A DNA stretch of 64,000 nucleotides from contig CAJJUK010000001.1 in the NCBI GenBank assembly GCA_905195085.1, forward strand, positions 1-64,000, written 5' to 3'. This DNA is from an uncultured Christensenella sp. Its GTDB lineage: Bacteria > Bacillota > Clostridia > Christensenellales > UBA1242. Below the pieces are notes generated by a model. That model saw only the letters and a list, made by a program, of their open reading frames with translations, was not told the DNA's origin and did not search any database. Of the stretch, positions 34,898 to 42,926 are shown one piece after another; positions within the stretch are counted from its first letter, which is position 1, and each line of letters starts with the position of its first letter. The translations under genes were made by a program, and so were the position numbers.

Positions 34898-34924
34898 ATT
34901 GTAGTATGCAACGCATAATACACA
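34898..34924. repeat. Palindromic repeat, copy 2 (after trmD)
   Basis: TGTAGTATGC-AAC-GCATAATACA, 10-bp arms with one mismatch, between trmD and rbgA. Same core as the elements at 24285, 45834 and 51278. Confidence 0.5.
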
Positions 34925-34939
34925 AAATATAGGAGAATT

Positions 34940-35752
34940 ATGAAGATTAATTGGTTTCCTGGGCACATGAATAAGGCACTTAAAGATATAAGTGAACAAC
35001 TCAAAAAAGTTGATGTTGTGACTTATATTCTTGATGCACGTATTCCATTATCTTCATTAAATCCATCTTTAAATCAACTCACACAAAACAAACCAGTCTT
35101 GTATGTTTTTAACAAGATTGATATGGCAGATGAAAATAAAATTAAATTCTTCTTGCCACAATTCAAAACACAGACAAGTGATTATGTTTTGTTCAATAGC
35201 ACAGCATCAGGTAAATCTGATTTGATTATCAACAAAATCAAGGGGCTTGCAAAGAACAAAATTGAGAAATATAAAAGCAAAGGCGTCAAACCAAGCATAA
35301 GAACAATGGTTGTTGGAATTCCAAATTGTGGGAAGAGCACGCTTGTCAATAATTTGTGTAAAAAGGCAAAAACGATTACTGGTGACAAGGCGGGAGTGAC
35401 AAAACACGGACTTTGGCTCCCTATTGGTGATTGCATTGAAGTTTATGACACTCCAGGGACTTTATATCCAAACATTGCAGACCAGGAAGTCGCAAAAAAA
35501 TTGGCCTATGTTGGCAGCATCAGAGATGAAATATTGGATTTTGTGGAACTTGCAGAACAGCTTCTTTCTCTTTTGACAAATCTTTATCCAGAAAATATTA
35601 AAAACAGATATAATGGAGAAACAACACTTGAAGGTGTTGCGAAAGTAAGAAAATATGTCAAAAATGGTGGAGAAGTTGACATGGAAAGAACTGCCAAAAG
35701 TGTTGTTGATGACTTCCGAAAAGGTCGTTTAGGAAAAATGACAATAGATTGA
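34940..35752 (+). CDS. rbgA: Ribosome biogenesis GTPase RbgA (YlqF)
   Basis: 270 residues. Circularly permuted GTPase: G4 NKIDMAD comes before G1 GIPNCGKSTLVN and G3 DTPG. WFPGHMNKAL at the N-terminus carries the catalytic His of this family, and the C-terminal helical domain binds rRNA. Required for late 50S assembly (uL16 incorporation). AGGAGAA precedes the ATG. rnhB, often next, is missing. Confidence 0.95.
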   Translation: MKINWFPGHMNKALKDISEQLKKVDVVTYILDARIPLSSLNPSLNQLTQNKPVLYVFNKIDMADENKIKFFLPQFKTQTSDYVLFNSTASGKSDLIINKIKGLAKNKIEKYKSKGVKPSIRTMVVGIPNCGKSTLVNNLCKKAKTITGDKAGVTKHGLWLPIGDCIEVYDTPGTLYPNIADQEVAKKLAYVGSIRDEILDFVELAEQLLSLLTNLYPENIKNRYNGETTLEGVAKVRKYVKNGGEVDMERTAKSVVDDFRKGRLGKMTID

Positions 35753-35757
35753 TTTTA

Positions 35758-35795
35758 AATGATTATTAATTATATAAAAATAATCATTTTTTATT
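35758..35795 (+). terminator. Terminator or attenuator between rbgA and yraN
   Basis: AATGATTATT, 11-nt loop, AATAATCATT followed by a T-rich tract. It lies just before the yraN ribosome binding site AGGTGG, so read-through may be regulated. Confidence 0.6.
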
Positions 35796-35809
35796 TATTT
35801 AGGTGGATT

Positions 35810-36181
35810 ATGAAAGAAGATAACAAAGACATTTCAAAGGTGAAGAACAAAATTGAGGGAAACAAAGGCGAAATAAGGGCTGTCCAATTTTTAAAGAAAG
35901 AAAAATATAAAATCCTTGAAACTAATTACAAAAACAGAATTGGGGAAATTGACATCATTGCAGAAAAGGACGATGTCATTGTCTTTGTTGAAGTTAAAAA
36001 TCGTTCAACCTTTGCTTTCGGAAGACCAATTGAGGCTGTCACATTACACAAACAAAATCAAATCAAAAGGGTTGCAGAAGTCTATTTGATGATGAAAAAT
36101 ATGTATGATCATGATGTCAGATTTGATGTAATTGAAGTCTGTGACGATTTTATTAATCACGTGAAAAATGCTTTTCAATAA
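35810..36181 (+). CDS. yraN: YraN family endonuclease-like protein
   Basis: 123 residues of the UPF0102 family with a restriction-endonuclease-like fold: GNKGEIRAVQFLKK, NRIGEIDIIAEKDDVIVFVE and VEVKNRS give the expected E...D...ExK layout. The molecular role is not established. ATG 35810 has AGGTGG at 3-4 nt; an in-frame ATG at 35759 lies inside the hairpin and is not used. Last gene of its run before the lipoprotein. Confidence 0.88.
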   Translation: MKEDNKDISKVKNKIEGNKGEIRAVQFLKKEKYKILETNYKNRIGEIDIIAEKDDVIVFVEVKNRSTFAFGRPIEAVTLHKQNQIKRVAEVYLMMKNMYDHDVRFDVIEVCDDFINHVKNAFQ

Positions 36182-36202
36182 TTAATGTTTTGCAAACAGT
36201 AT

Positions 36203-36230
36203 TGACATTTTTGTTTTTTTGGGGTATTGT
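36203..36230 (+). promoter_or_regulatory. Lipoprotein promoter
   Basis: TTGACA, 16-nt spacer, TATTGT, with TATATT just downstream as an alternative -10. Confidence 0.5.
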
Positions 36231-36254
36231 ATATTACATAAAAAGGGAGGATTT

Positions 36255-36842
36255 ATGACAAAGAAAAAAGTTTTATCTATTCTTGCTTGTTTTTGCTTAG
36301 TAATTCTTGGTGGTTTCAGTCTTGCAGGGTGTGGAGAACAATTTATTGAAGAAAAAACTTATCAACTTGTAAATATGCAAGTTATCAAAGACGAAACACC
36401 AAATGATGGGAGCTATTCGCATTTTGATGATGGAGAGTTTGCAGATAGCTTTACTGGTGGCATGAGAATTTCTCAGAGTAAAGTGGAAGTTGGAAGAAAA
36501 AGTTCAACTTTGATTTTTGATGACAGTCAAAACACAGGTTTTGTAGTTTCCTATGTTTTTGATGTATATACAGGGGCAGATGTTTACCCAGCATATTCAT
36601 TTACATCATATAAGATTATGTTGAATGATGTTGACGTTTCAACTCTTTCTGAATCAGAAATTCAAGCATTTTCTCCAGAAGTAAAAAATTTGTATGAGGA
36701 TATTTTGCAATTTACAAATGTTCTTTCCTACGGAGAAACCAGCATTCAACTTATCACTCAAAATAAAGCATTTGCTTGCAATATTGTTATGATTGATAAT
36801 GAAGGTAAATTATACTTTATGGCAACTTTGTATGGTTTTTAA
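36255..36842 (+). CDS. Predicted lipoprotein, unknown function
   Basis: 195 residues. A signal peptide with KKK, a hydrophobic core and the lipobox LAGC (Cys at about residue 27) predicts lipidation by Lgt, whose gene is also in this window, and surface exposure. The mature part is acidic and beta-rich with no motif I recognise. AAGGGAGG precedes the ATG at 36255; an in-frame start at 36219 overlaps the promoter region. Monocistronic. Confidence 0.75.
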   Translation: MTKKKVLSILACFCLVILGGFSLAGCGEQFIEEKTYQLVNMQVIKDETPNDGSYSHFDDGEFADSFTGGMRISQSKVEVGRKSSTLIFDDSQNTGFVVSYVFDVYTGADVYPAYSFTSYKIMLNDVDVSTLSESEIQAFSPEVKNLYEDILQFTNVLSYGETSIQLITQNKAFACNIVMIDNEGKLYFMATLYGF

Positions 36843-36915
36843 AATTTTTGGCAACATAAAATCCTAATTTACTGAAAAATGTTTGACAAATTAACAAAAA
36901 TCTTTGTAAAAACAC

Positions 36916-36945
36916 TTGTTTTTATATATTTGGTTGTGCTATAAT
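36916..36945 (+). promoter_or_regulatory. rplS promoter
   Basis: TTGTTT, 18-nt spacer, TATAAT. Transcription should start near 36951, right at the leader stem. Confidence 0.6.
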
Positions 36946-36950
36946 CAAAA

Positions 36951-37016
36951 AGACTTCGGGTGTTCCGCTGGGTTTTTACTTTATGAGCATCATGTCGAAA
37001 ATCTGAAAAAAGGAGA
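36951..37016 (+). promoter_or_regulatory. Ribosomal L19 leader-like element
   Basis: AGAcTTCG (36951-36958) pairs with CGAAaaTCT (36996-37004) and encloses GGGTGTTCCGCTGGG, directly before the AAAGGAG. Position, size and shape fit the L19 autoregulatory leader known in Bacillota; the assignment is by context and pairing, not by a covariance search. Confidence 0.5.
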
Positions 37017-37022
37017 TAAGTC

Positions 37023-37373
37023 ATGGCTAATATTATTGACCAATTGGAAAGAGAAAGCATGAAAGATTCTATCCCTGAATTCGCCATCGGTGACACTGTT
37101 AAGGTTACTGTCAAAATCAAAGAAGGCGACAAGGAAAGATTGCAAGCTTTTGAAGGTGTTGTTATTGCCAGAAAGAATGGTGGAATCAGAGAAACTTTCA
37201 CTGTAAGAAAAATTTCTTATGGTGTTGGCGTTGAAAAAACATTCCCAGTTCATTCACCAAAAATTGCTACTATTGAAGTGGTAAGAAAAGGTAAACCAAG
37301 AAGAGCAAAACTCTATTATGTTAGAGATCTCACTGGTAAAGCAGCAAAAGTTAAATCAGCAGATAACAAATAG
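37023..37373 (+). CDS. rplS: 50S ribosomal protein L19
   Basis: 116 residues. [56 protein letters not shown] and [17 protein letters not shown] are the standard L19 blocks. The start has AAAGGAG at 7-8 nt. It is detached from the rpsP-trmD operon and has its own promoter and leader. Confidence 0.97.
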   Translation: MANIIDQLERESMKDSIPEFAIGDTVKVTVKIKEGDKERLQAFEGVVIARKNGGIRETFTVRKISYGVGVEKTFPVHSPKIATIEVVRKGKPRRAKLYYVRDLTGKAAKVKSADNK

Positions 37374-37380
37374 TTCAATT

Positions 37381-37406
37381 AAGAGAGATGTGATCTCTCT
37401 TTTTTG
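37381..37406 (+). terminator. rplS terminator
   Basis: AAGAGAGAT-GTG-ATCTCTCTT stem followed by T5. Confidence 0.85.
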
Positions 37407-37452
37407 TTATAAAAAAGCGATGTGGATAAAAAACATGTCGTTGTATGAAATA

Positions 37453-37480
37453 AAAAAGTCCATGGGTTTCATGGGCTTTT
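37453..37480 (-). terminator. Terminator of the AlkD-like gene
   Basis: Minus strand AAAAGCCCATG/CATGGACTTTTTT stem-loop, 17 nt past the stop codon. Confidence 0.65.
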
Positions 37481-37496
37481 CTTTTATTTGTTTTTG

Positions 37497-38150
37497 TTAT
37501 TTCATTCTAAGTTTTTCCAATTCTTCTTTGGTTGTGGCAGAGACTCTGTAACTTTCTTTTGCTTTTGAGATGGATTTGTTTCTTATGAATTTATCTTGCG
37601 TGTTTTTGATTTCTTCGACGGCTAGTTCACTGTTAAAGGCGCACAATTCTGCATAAAACCAGGAGATTCCCATTTTGACATAATATGCATCTGACTTTAC
37701 TTCTCTGATTTGTGCCAAGATTTCTCCTAATTTTTCTGTTTTAAGAAAGTTCTTCATGAAACCAATTATTCCAACTCTAATTTCAAATTCTTTGTCACTC
37801 TTTAGGAGTTTGGAAAAGAATTGGAATGATTTTTCACCTTTTAACTTTTTTAATGCTCCAGTGCAATCGCAGGTGGCCCAATTGTCGATGTAAGGTAAGA
37901 TGTTTTCAAGGTATTCAAGTTGTTCGTCTTCTGTCTTGAAGCATCCAGCACAATAGATGTACAACATGATTTCTTCATGAGATAAGTTTTCATCAAATTC
38001 AATATATTCAGGTTCAATTTCCTTTGCAAATTTCTGCAGTGTTGGAAGCCGAACTCCGATGATTGGATAGCGTGTATTTATGAATTTTTTATTGAATTCT
38101 GCATAACGCAAATCTGAATTGTCTTTTAAAAATTTTTTTATGTTTATCAT
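37497..38150 (-). CDS. DNA alkylation repair protein (AlkD-like)
   Basis: 217 residues of HEAT-like helices. GVRLPTLQKFAKEI, the DNWATCDCTGALKK segment with the Trp-Asp pair, and YYVKMGISWFYAELC match the AlkC/AlkD glycosylase family, which removes N3- and N7-alkylated purines without base flipping. Length normal (about 220-235). It ends convergent with rplS and lies 30 nt downstream of the ABC gene on the same strand. Confidence 0.88.
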   Translation of the reverse strand: MINIKKFLKDNSDLRYAEFNKKFINTRYPIIGVRLPTLQKFAKEIEPEYIEFDENLSHEEIMLYIYCAGCFKTEDEQLEYLENILPYIDNWATCDCTGALKKLKGEKSFQFFSKLLKSDKEFEIRVGIIGFMKNFLKTEKLGEILAQIREVKSDAYYVKMGISWFYAELCAFNSELAVEEIKNTQDKFIRNKSISKAKESYRVSATTKEELEKLRMK

Positions 38151-38180
38151 AGAAATACCTTCATAAGTTTTGGAATTTTA

Positions 38181-40286
38181 TTATTCTCTACGCAAACTTT
38201 CAACAGGATCGAGTTTTGCTGCTTTGCTTGCTGGATAAAGTCCTGCCAACATACTTATTACAATTGAAACTCCGAGCGCAATTGCAAAATACCACCAGCG
38301 GTAACTTATTGGGGCAAGTCCTATTGTGTAAGTGAGAACCAACCAAACAACCAAAGTTAAGATTAAGTTGAAGATGATTCCAAAAATTCCGCTTAGAACA
38401 CCGACCAAGAAACTTTCCGAAGTGAAAATTCGTTTGATATCCTTTCTTCTTGCACCGATTGATTTGAGAACGCCAATTTCTTTTGTTCTTTCGGTTACGC
38501 TCATGTAGAGAACAACCAAAATCATCATTGCAGAAACAAAGAGTGAAATGCAGGAGATCACGACAAGTGAAGTACCAATTATGCTTGACATACTGTTGAA
38601 CATTCCAGCAAGTTGGTCTTCGATGGAACCAGTGTATCCTTCTGTTGTTGCGAGATAGTCATTGATTGCGTTTGTCACAGTTTCAGAAGGAGTTTGAATG
38701 TAGAGGGAGGTTGGTGCGAAATAATCGCCAACTCCTTTTTCTTCAAATATGGATTGAATGTAATCATAGTCAACATACATAACAAGGAAATTTGACATTA
38801 CTGATGTGTCCATAATTCCACAAATTGTGTCTTGTTTTTCTATCACTGTGCCAGGATCTGATTGAGATGTTTTGAAGGTGAAAGATATTTCAACTTCTTT
38901 TCCAACTGCAGAGCCGTCTTCAAACAAACTGCTGATGCCCTTTGAAAACATAAATCCACCAGTTGATGTTCCCATTTCACCTTCAATTACATTGCTGTCA
39001 CTGTAATATGGTGGTGTGGAGTAGAGATATATGATTGAAAGTGAGACATAGTCTGCTTCAGGGTCATCTTTGCTTTGAAAATAATCTCCGCTTGGACTGT
39101 AATAAACTTTTGCACCTGTCGCAACGGTCATCATGCTGAAACCTTCAGTTACATTATCTTCAGTGACTTGAAAGTCATAATTGTTTTCTGACAAATATGC
39201 ATTGATATTTTCAATTAAGGTTTCTTTTTCTCCGTCGTCAAAGAAATTTGGCATCATCATGCTTGAAATGTCACCGCTACCTTTTTTTGAAATTGTCACA
39301 ATTGTAGGGTCAGAATATGATTTCATGGTGTTGTTGATATAGTCCGTGATTCCAGAACTGAAACTCATCATCAAAATCAAACTTCCAATTCCAATTGCAA
39401 CTCCAAAAGCCATTAAAAAATTCTTTACACGACTTGCCCACATATTATGGAAAGAAAGTCTTATTGCGGACCACATAGAAAGGTTTTGTTTATCTTTTGA
39501 ATTTTTTGATTTTTTGTTCTTATTTGATAAACTTTCTGTCGTTGTCTCAGGAATTTCTTCTTGCAATTTGAATTCTGCGTTTTTGTTTCTCTTGTAATTT
39601 TTGTTAATTTTGTCATCAACAATTCTACCGTCGGAAATCTCAACAACACGAGAAGAGATTGAAGCAACTTTCTCGGAGTGGGTCACCATGATAACCAATT
39701 TTCCGCTGTCTGCAATTTCTTTCAAGATTTCCAAAATTTGCATTGAAGTTCCGCTGTCCAAAGCACCAGTTGGCTCATCTGCAATTATGATTTCAGGATC
39801 ATTAATCAAAGCTCTGGCAATTGCCACTCTTTGTTTTTGACCTCCAGAAAGTTGAGTTGGTTTCTTTTTCAGTTGGTTTTCAAGACCTACTCTTTTTAGA
39901 ATTTCTGTTGCTTTTGCAACTTTCTCTTTTTCTCCAACATTTGAAAGTGTGAGAGCAAGGGTGACATTATCCAAGATTGACAAGTGAGAAATCAAATTAA
40001 ATGACTGAAAAACAAAACCGACTTTGTTTTTACGATATTTGTCGAGTTCCTTTTCTGATAATTTACTCAAATCTTCTCCACCAGCAATGATGGAGCCAGT
40101 ATAGTCTGAATCAAGTCCACCAATAAGATTCATAAGGGTGGACTTTCCACTTCCGCTTTCACCAACTATGGAAACGAGTTCGCCTTTGTCAAATTCAACA
40201 TTGATGTCATAAAGTGCTTGGAAAGTTTCTTTATTTGACAACTTGTATTTTTTATTGACATTGATAAGTTTCAATTCTTTATCCAT
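38181..40286 (-). CDS. MacB-like ABC transporter, fused ATPase and permease
   Basis: 701 residues. ABC ATPase (~1-225): Walker A GESGSGKST, Q-loop FVFQSFNLISH, signature LSGGQKQR and Walker B IIIADEP. A Ser/Lys-rich linker (~230-270) joins the MacB/FtsX permease part: one TM helix at ~290, a large extracytoplasmic domain (~310-550), and three C-terminal TM helices with KEIGVLKSIGARRKDI. Such proteins export peptides or antimicrobials, or release lipoproteins. ATG 40286 has AAGGAG 6 nt away. It follows marR by 10 nt, so the regulator probably controls it. Confidence 0.9.
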   Translation of the reverse strand: MDKELKLINVNKKYKLSNKETFQALYDINVEFDKGELVSIVGESGSGKSTLMNLIGGLDSDYTGSIIAGGEDLSKLSEKELDKYRKNKVGFVFQSFNLISHLSILDNVTLALTLSNVGEKEKVAKATEILKRVGLENQLKKKPTQLSGGQKQRVAIARALINDPEIIIADEPTGALDSGTSMQILEILKEIADSGKLVIMVTHSEKVASISSRVVEISDGRIVDDKINKNYKRNKNAEFKLQEEIPETTTESLSNKNKKSKNSKDKQNLSMWSAIRLSFHNMWASRVKNFLMAFGVAIGIGSLILMMSFSSGITDYINNTMKSYSDPTIVTISKKGSGDISSMMMPNFFDDGEKETLIENINAYLSENNYDFQVTEDNVTEGFSMMTVATGAKVYYSPSGDYFQSKDDPEADYVSLSIIYLYSTPPYYSDSNVIEGEMGTSTGGFMFSKGISSLFEDGSAVGKEVEISFTFKTSQSDPGTVIEKQDTICGIMDTSVMSNFLVMYVDYDYIQSIFEEKGVGDYFAPTSLYIQTPSETVTNAINDYLATTEGYTGSIEDQLAGMFNSMSSIIGTSLVVISCISLFVSAMMILVVLYMSVTERTKEIGVLKSIGARRKDIKRIFTSESFLVGVLSGIFGIIFNLILTLVVWLVLTYTIGLAPISYRWWYFAIALGVSIVISMLAGLYPASKAAKLDPVESLRRE

Positions 40287-40296
40287 CTTTAACTCC

Positions 40297-40719
40297 TTAT
40301 GCTTCTTCAATGATTTTAGCATTTTCTATCATTTGATTGAGAACTTTTTCAAAAATGATTTTTTCTTCTTTTGTCACATTTTTAAAAAGTTCACTAATCA
40401 TTTCACGTTTGTGACTTGCGACTTTTTTGGCCAGTTCTTGACCTTTGTCTGTCAGTTTGATTTCGTTATGACCTGGATATATGGGAGCAATTAAACCTTT
40501 CATTTGCATTTTTATTAAAGTTCTGCTTGTGTGTGCCTTGTTGCAACCAAGAAAATTTGTCAGTTCTTGTTGGGAATGAAAATTTTGCTGACTCAATGCT
40601 TCGACAAAAACCGAATAACTTGAAGTCAAATTTTCATTGGAAAGTTTGAAGTTTAAATATTTGCTATAAGCATGTTTTATGTGTAATAAATTTTTTATGT
40701 CAAGGTTTTCTTCTTCCAT
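40297..40719 (-). CDS. MarR family transcriptional regulator
   Basis: 140 residues. Winged-helix core: QQELTNFLGCNKAHTSRTLI (recognition helix), MQMKGLIAPIYPGHNEIKLTDKG (wing). The N- and C-terminal helices form the dimer interface. ATG 40719 is chosen because GGAGAG lies 5 nt upstream; the frame is open 13 codons further. Upstream lies a dyad overlapping its -35 box, consistent with autoregulation of marR and the ABC gene. Confidence 0.88.
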   Translation of the reverse strand: MEEENLDIKNLLHIKHAYSKYLNFKLSNENLTSSYSVFVEALSQQNFHSQQELTNFLGCNKAHTSRTLIKMQMKGLIAPIYPGHNEIKLTDKGQELAKKVASHKREMISELFKNVTKEEKIIFEKVLNQMIENAKIIEEA

Positions 40720-40758
40720 TTTTCTCTCCATAAAAAGCTTATTTAAGGGCTTTTTCAA

Positions 40759-40789
40759 ATAATATCACAAGGACAGTTGATTAGTCAAC
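40759..40789 (-). promoter_or_regulatory. marR-ABC promoter with likely operator
   Basis: Minus strand TTGACT, 18-nt spacer, TATTAT. The dyad GTTGACTAATCAAC (40776-40789) covers the -35 box and is a plausible MarR operator. Confidence 0.6.
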
Positions 40790-40814
40790 CGAATTAAAAA
40801 AATAATAATTTATT

Positions 40815-40843
40815 TTGTAATTTAATAAACTATGTGTTATAAT
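40815..40843 (+). promoter_or_regulatory. Promoter of the ArsP_2-like exporter
   Basis: TTGTAA, 17-nt spacer, TATAAT. It lies 26 nt from the MarR dyad, so shared control is possible. Confidence 0.6.
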
Positions 40844-40871
40844 AACAAAAATTTTGGGGAGATAAGTGGCA

Positions 40872-41882
40872 ATGGAAATTTTTGTTGATAGCCTATATGA
40901 TGCTGTCCTGGACTGCCTTAAGGTTGTTCCAGTTCTTTTTCTTGCTTATCTTCTCGTTTCTTATCTTTCACATGACCACAGTCACAAATTCAGCAGGTTT
41001 CTTTCAAAAAATAAAAAGACAAGTGTTCTATATGCTTCATTTCTAGGTTGTGTTCCACAGTGTGGATTTTCATCAGTTATAGCAGATTTATATTCTGGAA
41101 GAACGGTTTCTTTGGGAACACTTGTAGCAGTGTTTGTTGCGACTTCTGATGAAGCAATTCCAATCATGATTTCAAACGCAGATCAAATCCTTTCAATGTT
41201 GCTTCTCATTGGTGTAAAAATCGCACTCGCAATTTTTTGGGGGTATTTGATTGATTTGACGATTGGAGTAATCAGAAAATCTAAAAAGAAAAAGGTTGTG
41301 CCAAATGTTGCTGGTGTTCCAGTGACTGAAACGGGGACTCATGAAATTGCAATAGACACTGATGCAGATCATGAGCATTCACATGAAGAACATCACGAGC
41401 ACGAACATTCCCATGAACATATTCATGAATGTGGACATATTCACACGGACAGATGTGCGTCAGATTGTGGACATGAACATGGTTGCTGTGCAAATAACAT
41501 CTTTCTTGATGCCTTCATGCACACTTTCAACATCATAATATACATTTTTGTTGCAACATTCATCATAAACCTAATCATTGGTTATTGCGGAACCGAAGCA
41601 CTCGAGAATTTGCTCACGACAAACATGTATCTTCAGGTTTTGATTGCAAGTTTGATTGGATTGATTCCAAATTGTGCTTCTTCTGTTTTGCTTGTTGAAT
41701 TGTTTATTTATGGAACGCTTTCATTCCCAGCATTGGTTGCAGGGCTTACTGCAGGTGCAGGGGTAGGACTTGTCATTTTGTTTACAAGAAACAAAAAGCA
41801 TATGCTTGAAAATTTTGGTATTCTTGCTTTGCAATATGCAGTCGGCGTTATTTCAGGAATGTTCCTGACAATCTTTTTCTGA
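40872..41882 (+). CDS. ArsP_2-like 10-TM heavy-metal exporter
   Basis: 336 residues. Two homologous membrane halves each carry a Cys-containing motif: SFLGCVPQCGFSSV (~58-70) and GLIPNCASSVLL (~260-272). They flank a loop (~155-210) very rich in His and Cys (HEHSHEEHHEHEHSHEHIHE, then HTDRC and CGHEHGCC). This matches the putative manganese/arsenic exporter family PF11449 as I recall it. The loop probably binds a divalent metal. The ATG at 40872 is preferred to GTG 40866 on family N-terminus. A terminator follows. Confidence 0.8.
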   Translation: MEIFVDSLYDAVLDCLKVVPVLFLAYLLVSYLSHDHSHKFSRFLSKNKKTSVLYASFLGCVPQCGFSSVIADLYSGRTVSLGTLVAVFVATSDEAIPIMISNADQILSMLLLIGVKIALAIFWGYLIDLTIGVIRKSKKKKVVPNVAGVPVTETGTHEIAIDTDADHEHSHEEHHEHEHSHEHIHECGHIHTDRCASDCGHEHGCCANNIFLDAFMHTFNIIIYIFVATFIINLIIGYCGTEALENLLTTNMYLQVLIASLIGLIPNCASSVLLVELFIYGTLSFPALVAGLTAGAGVGLVILFTRNKKHMLENFGILALQYAVGVISGMFLTIFF

Positions 41883-41928
41883 AAATAAAGTGAAAGAAAT
41901 ATCAATGATCAAATTCAGAAAAAATAAA

Positions 41929-41957
41929 AACACCATCAAAATTGAAGGTGTTTTTTT
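41929..41957. terminator. Bidirectional terminator
   Basis: AACACC-TCAA/TTGA-GGTGTT stem flanked by A and T tracts, between the exporter and the converging FakA-like gene. Confidence 0.75.
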
Positions 41958-42014
41958 GTTGCATAAGTTGCTCTGTGGTTGAAAAATACAAGCAGGTTTA
42001 GACTGTTTTTGACA

Positions 42015-42266
42015 TTAACCATGCAAGCCGTTTGCCTGTCTTTCCATGTTTTCGACAACAATGTCTTGAATGTCACCAAGTGAGTCACAATATTCCAGAA
42101 CTTTCCATGGTGTGTTTGTGTGGAAATGAATTTTGATAAGTTCGTCATCTCCAACAACAAGCAAACAATCTCCTTCAATGTTGTCTGTGATGTATTGTCT
42201 GATTTTTTCGTCAGACAAATTTTTTCCTTCAATCAAAAGTTGTGTGTCAAATTTGTATTCAATCAT
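42015..42266 (-). CDS. Stand-alone FakA/YloV middle-domain-like protein
   Basis: 83 residues. FDTQLLIEG, CLLVVGDDELIKIHFHTNTP, WKVLEYCDSLGDIQDIVVEN and M align with the middle domain of fatty-acid kinase FakA (pattern GDSLVVVGDDDLVKVHVHTN). FakA is about 550 residues; neither the Dhak-L kinase domain nor the C-terminal domain is here. ATG 42266 follows GGAAGGGAAG. FakA works with DegV/FakB proteins, one of which is encoded at 46795. It may be a decoy, a regulator or a relic. Confidence 0.7.
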   Translation of the reverse strand: MIEYKFDTQLLIEGKNLSDEKIRQYITDNIEGDCLLVVGDDELIKIHFHTNTPWKVLEYCDSLGDIQDIVVENMERQANGLHG

Positions 42267-42288
42267 TTTTTCTTCCCTTCCTTTGTTT

Positions 42289-42924
42289 TTAGTTTTGATT
42301 GTAAAAATCAAACGCTTTCATGATTTCTTCCAAGTCTTCTGTTGGATTTAAAGCCTCTTCAAAATCGAAACCACTTTCACTTACGGGCAAATCTTTCAAA
42401 GTTTTTGGTTCTTTTTTGATGGTAGAAATATGGACTTCTTTTGGAGGCTCATGCCCTTTCTTATAGTCCTGCATTTTGTTAAGAAGCAGGCGCATGCTGT
42501 CATTTTCTGAGTAGATAGGTTGAGTGATGACAGAAGCTTTCTCAAGTTTGTCTTTGTAATCATGAATGATGTTTGAAAATTCATAAAGCAAGTTCATAAA
42601 GTCCTGATTTTTTTTCAGTTCTGGAAACTTCAATGACAGTTCTTTGAGCAACAATTCCAATTTGTCCATAATCAACTTGTAATATGTTTTTGAGCCTTCT
42701 TCTTGGAATTTTTTTGCTTTTTCAATGGCATTAAGAGCAGTCATGATGTTTTTTTCTTTGTTTTCAATTTCAAAGCGTTCATTTTTCATGTCCAAAACTT
42801 TCTTTTCAGAATCCAAAGCTTTAAGTTTTTCTTCCATGAGTTTTGCTTCATAATTTGCTTTCATTCTTTGAATGTAACTGTCTACTTCTGATTTTTTATA
42901 GCCATCAGTTTCCTGTGAAAACAT
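42289..42924 (-). CDS. DivIVA-like coiled-coil protein
   Basis: 211 residues. The N-terminal DGYKKSEVDSYIQRM matches the membrane-binding segment of DivIVA/GpsB proteins, and a long charged coiled coil follows (~25-75), then a helical region and a Pro/Glu-rich tail. DivIVA proteins mark poles and septa. ATG 42924 is chosen because it follows the upstream stop by 2 nt with GGAG ahead; the ATG at 42939 has no ribosome binding site. Co-transcribed with its neighbours on both sides. Confidence 0.75.
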   Translation of the reverse strand: MFSQETDGYKKSEVDSYIQRMKANYEAKLMEEKLKALDSEKKVLDMKNERFEIENKEKNIMTALNAIEKAKKFQEEGSKTYYKLIMDKLELLLKELSLKFPELKKNQDFMNLLYEFSNIIHDYKDKLEKASVITQPIYSENDSMRLLLNKMQDYKKGHEPPKEVHISTIKKEPKTLKDLPVSESGFDFEEALNPTEDLEEIMKAFDFYNQN

Positions 42925-42926
42925 AC

